Below, in pieces: positions 56,273-64,000 of a DNA stretch of 64,000 bases. Source of the DNA: Steromphala cineraria. Lineage: Eukaryota; Mollusca; Gastropoda; Trochida; Trochidae. Position numbers and translations under genes: made by a program. The notes beneath the pieces were generated by a model. It was not told where the DNA came from. It was given only the letters and a program-made list of their open reading frames with translations, and did not search any database. The DNA is taken from the NCBI GenBank assembly GCA_916613615.1, contig OU744725.1, positions 65,914,575 through 65,978,574 of the forward strand, in the 5' to 3' direction. The stretch's first letter is position 1, and each line of letters starts with the position of its first letter.

Positions 56273-56377
56273 GAGTTGACGTGAGATGATGATCGATTGG
56301 ATGCAAGCTGTGCAAGGTGAGGAATCGGGTTCAGCACTGTTGATAGACGCTATCAATATTTACGACGCATCAAAGAC
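56273..56377 (+). CDS. Possible isolated start exon, unknown product
   Basis: Bounded by an acceptor (TGTCTGGCAG|GAG) and a strong donor (AAGAC|GTAAGT). From ATG at 56,286 it reads MMIDWMQAVQGEESGSALLI DAINIYDASKT (31 residues), with codon use that looks coding against an AT-rich background. No further exon was found in the window and no family is recognised. It could be chance or part of a gene with long introns. Confidence 0.3.
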
Positions 56378-56639
56378 GTAAGTTGTTTGTTGTGTCAGAT
56401 AGCCAAGCTGTTGCTAATCAGTCGACTTGTCCAGCCCTGCATTAAGACCTCAATTTTTACCCAGGATGCATCAGTGACGTTAGACTTATACTCAGTCTCT
56501 GAAAAATAATGATTCTCCTCGACGATTATTTTTTTTAATCAAGAAAGAAGCATCAGAGAATAAGCTATTTAAGTTCTCATCTTATCTAGACTTGCTTTTC
56601 AAGAGGATTTGTTTAAAAGTCTGAGTATTAGCCACCTCT

Positions 56640-56765
56640 TGACTCAATACCTTATCGTGGTGTGGTGGTTTGAGTGCCTCACCGACCCTGAGAGCTATGC
56701 CAGCTGGAGCTTACATGCTCCTGATAGTTCCACCCAAGCTAGACAGGTCAACGAGTAGAGTCAGA
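56640..56765 (+). repeat. Probable LINE 5' UTR-like remnant
   Basis: ACCTTATCGTGGTGTGGTGG, GAGAGCTATGCCAGCTGGAG and GACAGGTCAACG resemble a leader segment widespread in LINE-type repeats of aquatic animals (from general familiarity, not checked). No RT sequence follows. Confidence 0.3.
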
Positions 56766-57894
56766 CCAAATTAGAGTCCTTCTAAAACCTGCTTTCTATC
56801 TCTCACTTGGCTTTTCTTTCCGTCTTTTACCTCATCTTTCGATCCCTTTCTCCCTGATCTGTCTACTTTCTTTCGGATGGCAACATCCCCGTGATAAATA
56901 GCTGAAATGCTGAAAACAATTTAAACCCCAACTCACTCACTCACTGAGACTACGGCAACGTTAGCGAGGATATTTATTTTCAAACGTTATTTATAAAACT
57001 AATTGAAATCCGATTGTATGCTATTAGATATTTTAAATTACAGAAACTTGAAAAAAGTGTGATCCATGAGTAATTGAATCACTTGTACATGAATCTATTG
57101 CCGATGGTGCTAATCATGGTGTGATGATTGTTGCAATCTAGACATAGACAGAGAAACAAATACCTGAAATACAAGGGAAAAGGAAAAAAATGAATATTGT
57201 GAGCCCCTAAAATTGTTAATATGAGACTATAGTTGAAAATATTCATACAAAAATATGCTTCCATGAATTTGATATGACATAGATACGGTAATATAGTAGA
57301 TTAAATGTTAAACTTTAAAATCTTCATCCCATATAAACCAAGTTCTCACGTATTGATTCAAACAGTACCGGGCACACGTTGTCAAACTTTGAAATGACCT
57401 CTCCAGTTATTTCAGCATTCAACTTGCAACAAGTGCAACAAGAGGTGGCGGATAAAAGTTTGGAAGATTTTTTGTACAAATTTGAAAACAACTTAGAGAC
57501 TTTCATTGCCATGTTCAATAAGATTTACATTTACGTGCTCTGTTTCTAATAATTTCTTCTAAAGATTTAGCGAAAGACATTTTCACAAATAACCCAACAC
57601 TGGCAACATGGATCATTTCTAATATTTATTCTAAATAAATCATTATTCAGTGTGCTCGCCTTATTTTAATTCTATTATGCGTGCGTGAAACATTTAATTG
57701 CCTTATTCCATACGGAAAGGTAAGATGGGCAAAGTAAAGTACATGTAAGCAGATGGTTTTAATCTATTTTAAAAAAAAAATCAACATTTGGGTATAACAT
57801 AATTAAAGAATTTAAAAAAAAGCAACCATTTCCCACTAGGCCGTATTCGCATTAGTCTTAACCTGAAACCTTTCCTAAACGTTTATGTTCGCCC
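56766..57894. other. No gene recognised
   Basis: One 64-codon minus ORF (57,324-57,518) with a CCTCCK cluster has no recognised domain or clear splice frame. Otherwise AT-rich. Confidence 0.45.
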
Positions 57895-58256
57895 TTAAAG
57901 GGGCAGTAGCACGTTTTTTGATAAATTTACATTTTAAATATTTCACTTATAATTGTAAGTAAATGCTAAATGTATCATATTGACAGTGTCAACAATCTCA
58001 TTACACAAGCCAATAATTCATAGTCAGAGGACAAAGAATGAGGCTTTACATAAAATCCATTGGCGGCCATTTTTTTGTAAACACCTTTAATTCATTTTTG
58101 TAAGAGAAATGAATCGCATGGCTGAACTTTACGTTATATATTTGAATTTTTACTGCTTCATTTAGTTTAAAAACATTGTCTTTCAATTAGAACCATTTAT
58201 TTTCATTTTCCTGACATCACCTTATATTCCCCCTAAAAACGTGCTACTGCCCCTTT
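57895..58256 (+). repeat. MITE family 1, full copy (left of a head-to-head pair)
   Basis: TTAAAGGGGCAGTAGCACGT to GTGCTACTGCCCCTTTA; directly abuts the next copy. Confidence 0.95.
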
Positions 58257-58549
58257 AGAGGGGCAGTAGAACGTTATTGGGAGGAATATAAGGTGATGCC
58301 ATTAAAATGAAAATAAATGGTTTCAATTGAAATACAATAAATTTAAACATAAATTAAACGTGTTCACACAAAAATGGCAACCAATGGGCTTTATGTAAAT
58401 CTTTATAATTTGTTCGCTGACTATGGTCTCTGACTATGGATGATTTGTTTGTGCAATGAAATTTGACATTACACTAAGCATAAACATACAATTATCAGGA
58501 AAAAATTGAATATGTGAAATTTTCAAAAACGTGCTACTGTCCCGTTAAG
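58257..58549 (-). repeat. MITE family 1, inverted and shortened copy
   Basis: GAGGGGCAGTAGAACGTTAT to ACGTGCTACTGTCCCGTTAA; body reversed relative to its neighbour and more decayed. Confidence 0.85.
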
Positions 58550-58817
58550 CTACTGCGTGTGGACCTACTTGTCCAACGAAGCATGTAAAATTAGTGTACA
58601 GGTTCCTATACCTTTGCCATACATCAAAGCAATAAGTCGAGGATTGACCAAATGATCATATGGTCGATGGTCTGGGTCTCAGATGTTTTATTAACGAGAA
58701 TGGCGTTATCAAATTGGAGTAATCATGATGATAATGATAATTAAAATGGAGATGGATATTTGAAAAGCGCTTTATCAATACACAAGGTGGATGCTAAAAG
58801 CGCAATAATCATAATAC

Positions 58818-58861
58818 AACTACTACTACTACTACTACTACTACTACAACTACTACTACAG

Positions 58862-58895
<34 letters not shown>

Positions 58896-58940
58896 AGCTA
58901 CTACTGCTGCTACTACTACTACTACTACTTCTACTACTAC

Positions 58941-58973
<33 letters not shown>

Positions 58974-59120
58974 AACCACCACCGTCACCATCAAAACAAC
59001 TGCTACACTACTACTACTACCACTACCACTACCACTACTACTACTACTACTACTATTACAACAACAACAACTGCTACAACTACTTCTACTACTACTACTA
59101 CTACAACAACAACAACTACT
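58818..59120. repeat. (CTA)n microsatellite, about 300 bp
   Basis: Long interrupted ACT/CTA array; the leucine- and tyrosine-run ORFs over it are artefacts. Confidence 0.95.
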
Positions 59121-59465
59121 ACTGATATGACTACTCTCTAGTCGTGGATTTCAACATGTATGTACCGTATCTGAAGGAATAACCCACAAGTAAACTGTCA
59201 ACGTGAATCATGACTATAATGACCATCTATACCAGTATTCCTCATTATTATATGAATGGATTATATCCGCTTTTTCAGTAAATGAAGATGTCGATATGAT
59301 CCGCCTCATTGAACACAGCAACACAGCAAGCCTGATTTAACTTTCCTATTTTTTTTAGACTTTTCAGATAAATGATCAAATATTAAGTTTGATAAGATAC
59401 TTAAATTAAGTAAGATATTTAGGTAATGAGTATTTGATGTAAATATGTGCTAATTGCATATGTTG

Positions 59466-60193
59466 CATCCAACTGTGGATCTATCCAATCTTAACCTCGG
59501 GGCTATTCCAAGTTGGGATATCCCATCTTAAGATAGGATAGCTGGATCAATATTTTATTTTGAATGTAATTTAAACTTTGAAAAATAATGATGTGATAAA
59601 CTTATTTGATAAAATACCGTATTTGATGAATAAAAAATATTTTTAAAAAATCATTTTATGAAATGTTTAATTTAATGAACGGTTTACTGTGATAGTTTGT
59701 TTTATGTGTTTCTTGAAATGTTGACTGATGATTTTTAGTATTGTGTTTGATGAAAATTATTTTGAAGGGAACATACCTTATGAAAAGTTAATTTAGATGA
59801 AGAGATTGACTTTGATCCAATAGTGCTTCATTTATGATAATGATAAATGATAAATTGACTTTTATGAATAATATTATGAAATGTTTGGAAATATTGATCT
59901 TATGGAATTCGAATATTTTATTTTTCGTATTATTTTTCATTTTTTAATCAAACTGAATGTGTCATCAAACACAATTCACAAACTCATCAAACACGTAATC
60001 AAATCCATTAAAGTCAATCTTTTCGTCAAAGTTATCATTTTTGAACGTCTATTTCTTTTCAAAATCAAACTTGATCCACTTATTCCATCTTAAGATGGGA
60101 TATCCCAGCTTGGAATAGTACTTTATCATCAGTTGGGATAGCCTCGAGGTCTAATCAATTTTAAGATGGGATTACATCCATAGTTGGGTTAAA
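59466..60193. repeat. TIR element, about 730 bp, internally self-complementary
   Basis: Left ATTCCAAGTTGGGATATCCC and ATCTTAAGATAGGATA pair with right CATCTTAAGATGGGATATCC and CAGCTTGGAATA. Inside, TTTGATGAA-type motifs in the left half face ATCAAAC/TCATCAAAC in the right half. Confidence 0.7.
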
Positions 60194-60539
60194 CTATGGT
60201 TTAAAATATCTTGCTTTTAAGGTGGTAAGGTTTATTTTGTCGTTGAGTGTAGTCCAGTAGAAGTCTTTGAATAAACAACAATAAGTTGTAGTTGCAAATG
60301 CAATAGAAGTAGCTGTAGTAGTTTATTTATATAAGAAAGAGTAAACATCGGTAGTGGTAGTTGTAAAGCAGTAAACTGCGAAGCAGCAGTTGTTGGCATT
60401 AGAATATAATATCAAAGGAAGATGTAGAAATAGTAGTACTATATAGCCTTTTCTTTTAGCAGAATCAACAGAATTAAAAGTAGAATCGGTGGTGGTCAAT
60501 ACCTAAATGTACTACAAATGGAGGAGCAATTAAGATTGT

Positions 60540-60945
60540 GGTGGTGTTAGTAGCAGAAAAGTGGCAGTGGAAGCAGCAGCAGCAGCGGTAGTAATGTTAG
60601 TTGTAGTATATGTATTAGTATTAGTATTAGTAGTAGTATTAGTAGTAGTAGTAGTATTAGCGTTAGTAGAAGTAGTAGGGGTAGTAGAAGTAGTAGCAGT
60701 AGCAGTGGCAGTAGCAGTAGCAGCAGTAGAAGCAGTAGTAGCAGTAGCAGTAGCAGTAGCAGTGGCAGTAGCAGTAGCAGCAGTAGTAGCAGTAGACGTA
60801 GTAGCAGTAGCGGTAGCGGTAGCAGTAGTAGCAGTAGTAGCAGTAGTAGCAGTAGACGTAGTAGTAGCAGCCGCAGCAGCAGCAGCAGTAGTAGTATTAG
60901 TAGTAGAACTAAAAGTAGTAGTAGTAGTAGACGTAGAAGTCACAG
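60540..60945. repeat. (AGT/AGC)n microsatellite, about 400 bp
   Basis: Interrupted AGT/AGC array giving alanine/valine- and threonine-run ORFs on the two strands; not coding. Confidence 0.95.
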
Positions 60946-61061
60946 GCCCCCGGGTCATTGAGCAATCATCCCTTTAAAAAATAAAAAAAATGAAAAAATT
61001 TGAGATGACCCCCATATTTGACAGCCTTCGTAGATACATAATATCAACCCGGGGACCTGTG
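60941..61061. repeat. MITE family 2, short copy (121 bp)
   Basis: CACAGGCCCCCGGGTCATTG to ACCCGGGGACCTGTG. Shares GAGCAATCATCCCTTT and GAGATGACCCCCATATTTGA with the long copy at 22.3 kb. Confidence 0.85.
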
Positions 61062-61399
61062 ATACCAATAGTATCATTGATATAAAGTGTAATATTAAAA
61101 GGTAACCGACGTTGTATAGTGACTATAGGGAGTTGTGAACTCGGGGTGATGATCCAAAACCAGACAAGTTTGCGCGTCAACCGAAAAACGTAATGTTGGA
61201 CGCTATATTACAAGTTTCCATGTAAGTTGGACGTGTGAATTAGCTTTCAAATACGTATGACTTAAATATTTTCACTTAAAACAAGTATTTATCATCTGCC
61301 ATTTTGGGATGAATATTGGAGATGTTTTGAGTTGATATAATGTATCGAGGCTTAATTTTCATGTTCATATCAAAGGAAAACAATATAAGCTGGACATCA

Positions 61400-62718
61400 T
61401 GAAGTGGCCCTTTAATTATATCTTTTTTTGACAGAGATGACTATTTATCAACCCATATCTAATATCACTTAACTCAGTGCTTGATTAATCTATACATAAA
61501 ATATAGTCGCAAGCGACGACAAACGGATTCAGCGCTGTATGGTGTTAATGTAATTCACAAAGGTAATGATTTCAGTCAAAGGCTTATGGGTTATAGTCTT
61601 TTGTTGATGGTTAACGCATTTTGCAAACATACAGTTATCAAGTGCATTTAAAACACATGCAGGGTTGACAATATTCAGAGGTCCGTAAATCAATGTAAAT
61701 GAAGTAACTAAATTTATTGTTAATTGTTAAAAGATTCTGTATTCTTCTTGCTTTCTAATGATATATGGAACAATGATTTATCGTCTACCACTGATGACTA
61801 ACAACTTTTTTCACATACCTGTATCCTAAGAAATCAAAACGAAAGCAGAATTGACAATATTCAAAGGGCCGTAACTCAATTTAAAACAAATATAGGAATT
61901 TACTGTTAAATTTCAAAAAAATCTATAGACTTTTGGCTTTCATATGATGTATAGAACAAAGTGTTATCGTACACCTTTGATTCTCTACGACATTTCAAAC
62001 ATACCCACCAAAACACCACATGTCCAAAATGGAAAGTTTGACCTCTGACCCTGACCGGAAATGACTGTTCGCGAGCGATTTTATTCTTTTATTTTTAGGA
62101 CCTTGCCAATATCTAACTCTCATGCAAAATCATAAAATTCTATGGTCTGGTTTTTGAGTTATCTGCCCTTGAAGTTTGCGATTTTTAGATTTTGGTCAAC
62201 TTTGAAAAATCACAGCAAGAAAAGTATTAAAGTTAGGACTTTCTAATGAGCAAACTAAGAACTACAATGCTTCAGCTACCTTGAGTGTAAGTTTCAGAGC
62301 TCTAGTGCAAGTATCTTCAGAGGAGAAGATTCTCAAAGGTGGGTGGGGTCGGCAATGGTCAAAAATGCACTAAATCCAAGATGGCGGCCGAACCACGTGA
62401 CCTACGAATTTTCCATGATTTGTTTTTTTGCAGCATTTTTGATTGCGCACATTTAAAAAAAAAATAGGTCTCTAAGTGCATTTTGAAAAAAAAATCAATG
62501 TTAAATTTTCGATTTTGGAATCGAACTGGACCTTTAATGCACTGGTCGATTCGGCCCAAAAGCTTCGCATGTCTATTCCTCAACAAGGTCTACCAGCCTG
62601 TGAAATTTGGCTTCAATAGCATTAGCCGTTTGGTCTGAATCCTGCTCACAAAAATCGTGGAAGAAAAAAAATAAACACGCCAATAACAATAAGGGTTCAG
62701 CCTTATGGCTGAATCCTT
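61400..62718. mobile_element. Tandem-core element with terminal hairpin, second example
   Basis: Two 188-bp units (from about 61,663 and 61,851) share TTGACAATATTCA, GGCCGTAACTCAAT-like and ATGATATATGGAACAA-like blocks. A stem-loop AAGGGTTCAGCC/GGCTGAATCCTT closes at 62,691-62,718. Boundaries on the left are uncertain. Confidence 0.45.
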
Positions 62719-63399
62719 AATTAAAAAGCAAGAAAAAGATATCTTAATATATCCATAAGTACTGCACGCTGATGTTAAGACAGTTCGGGAGGTGACAAAC
62801 GCTGTGTTATTCAAGCAGGTACATTCTTAGCGGTATAGATATTATTCTTCACTTTTCGCATGTTCTCAAACAGGATTCACATCCGTCTTCAATGATAGTC
62901 AGGTCTTTGTTCTTTGACACGTGCGACGCAACAAAGCACTTGTTTACCAATGTAATATAGTTGTGGAATTTTTACATTGTATTCTCTTAGAATACAGCCG
63001 AATGAACAAAACGCTATGTTGAAACAAGTATGTCAAAAATGTAAATCTTGTTCCATCACTAAAATTTATGAAATAATCGACTAGCATCATAACCGCTGTT
63101 AGAATTGTGTTGCATTAATGTCAAATTTACTTTTATATTCATTCATTAACTAAAAAGGGATATTTATATAGATTTTGAGTTGGCTCTGGGTCGACTTTTA
63201 TTCCATTCTTAGATAAAGCCACAAATTATGGTTAAGACATGGTTAATATCATTTAACACTTTTGAACCTCTTGATGCTCAGATTGTCTCTAGATCTCTTA
63301 TCGATGTCATAGAAGCTTCAAAATAAGTTTTGTGTTATCTATAATGCTGTCTTAATGACTTAGTAACTGTCTGTTCAGCAGAATAGTCATGTGTATCAT

Positions 63400-63886
63400 A
63401 CACCATTTGCGGATCAACTGGTGGTGGGGGAGTTTGGTGAAGCTGAGATGTATATTTCAGGAAATATGTTCTAGACAAAGTAATTTATCATAGAATAACT
63501 TGTAAGTCATATATCCATGGAAATTGATTTTTTTTTATAAAAAATGTGATGGTCTAACCCTCAAAAGGCATATCATGGTTGATATGTGTATGAAGTTTGG
63601 CGAAGCTAGCATGAATAGTTTAGGAGATATGTTTCGGACAAAGGACTTGGTCACAGAGTCACTGTTTTAGTCATGTTTCCATGGAAACGGCAAAGAATAA
63701 AAATAATGTGTTGGTCTAACCCTCAAAAGGCACATCTAGGGATCATGGTTGATAAGTGTATGAAGTTTGGTGAAGCTAGCATGAATAGTTTAGGAGATAT
63801 GTTCCGGACAAACTTTTGTGACGGACGGACAGACAGACGGACAGAATTAACGCTATATACCCCCGCTTACGGGCGGGGATATAATC
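63400..63886. mobile_element. Tandem-core element with terminal hairpin, third example
   Basis: Two units of about 180 bp share GGTCTAACCCTCAAAAGGCA and GAAGCTAGCATGAATAGTTT. Then GACGGACGGACAGACAGACG and a stem-loop (ACCCCCGCTTACGGGCGGGG within TATA/TATAAT). Confidence 0.65.
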
Positions 63887-64000
63887 AAAGAGAGATAAGA
63901 TTCTGCTCATATATAGTATTCGATGTTTGGGACAGAAAGAAATACCACATTACTTTACAAAGATATATTTCATAATTATGTGGACTCAGCAAAGTTTCTT

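Noticed and set aside
57324..57518. 64-codon minus ORF with a CCTCCK cluster
   Set aside because: No family recognised and no coherent splice frame; left unannotated.
58760..59125. Leucine-rich ORF
   Set aside because: Translation of a (CTA)n microsatellite.
60530..60977. Alanine/valine and threonine/alanine ORFs on both strands
   Set aside because: Translation of an (AGT/AGC)n microsatellite.

Overview
This is a gene-poor, AT-rich, intron-containing and repeat-dense animal nuclear sequence. The receptor family found, a tRNA-derived SINE, CR1/L2-like LINEs, Harbinger and THAP pieces, the TGACCTTGACC-type repeats and the hairpin-ended tandem-core elements all fit a lophotrochozoan, most likely a bivalve mollusc. 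The species call is inference; no ribosomal or mitochondrial marker is present.

Main genes: two near-identical six-exon genes (A, 11,929-17,926; B, 34,893-41,345; both +) encode about 600-residue secreted proteins. Each has a signal peptide, a Cache-like domain, the cysteine/EGF-like module of the orphan class C receptors GPR158/GPR179, and a second Cache-like domain, then a stop. No transmembrane receptor core is encoded in or after them, so they look like soluble double-Cache relatives of a GPCR ectodomain. I reconstructed the exons by hand: every junction has GT/AG and keeps phase (1,2,0,1,2). Downstream of each lies a truncated paralogue (C, 20.2-21.5 kb; D, 46.3 kb) that keeps the signal-peptide exon as a tiny secreted-peptide ORF. 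A+C and B+D are thus a tandem duplication (about 11.8-21.1 and 34.8-47.2 kb), later modified by a MITE, foldbacks, intronic minisatellites and a 35-bp satellite. The other clear host gene is a GT31 beta-1,3-glycosyltransferase coding exon on the minus strand (50,814-51,881).

Mobile DNA: 2.7-7.85 kb holds a minus-strand LINE with an intact ORF1 and a broken endonuclease/RT ORF2. A Harbinger element with matching TIRs spans 22.94-30.74 kb. It carries a decayed HARBI1-type nuclease gene (+) and a Myb/SANT-like gene (-), and encloses a degenerate THAP exon, a SINE, a tandem array rich in TGACCT, and a second 5'-truncated LINE that jumped into the nuclease gene's intron with a 12-bp target duplication. 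A roughly 360-bp TTAA-type MITE family has about nine copies. About ten foldback (hairpin) elements occur, some nested.

Right third (47-64 kb): almost wholly repeats, including tandem tRNA-derived SINE units, nested palindromes, hairpin-ended tandem-core elements (Helitron/pearl-like by architecture), trinucleotide microsatellites and one possible isolated exon (56.3 kb). There is no sign of bacterial operons, CRISPR arrays or rRNA genes. I saw no confident functional tRNA; tRNA-like stretches read as SINE pieces.
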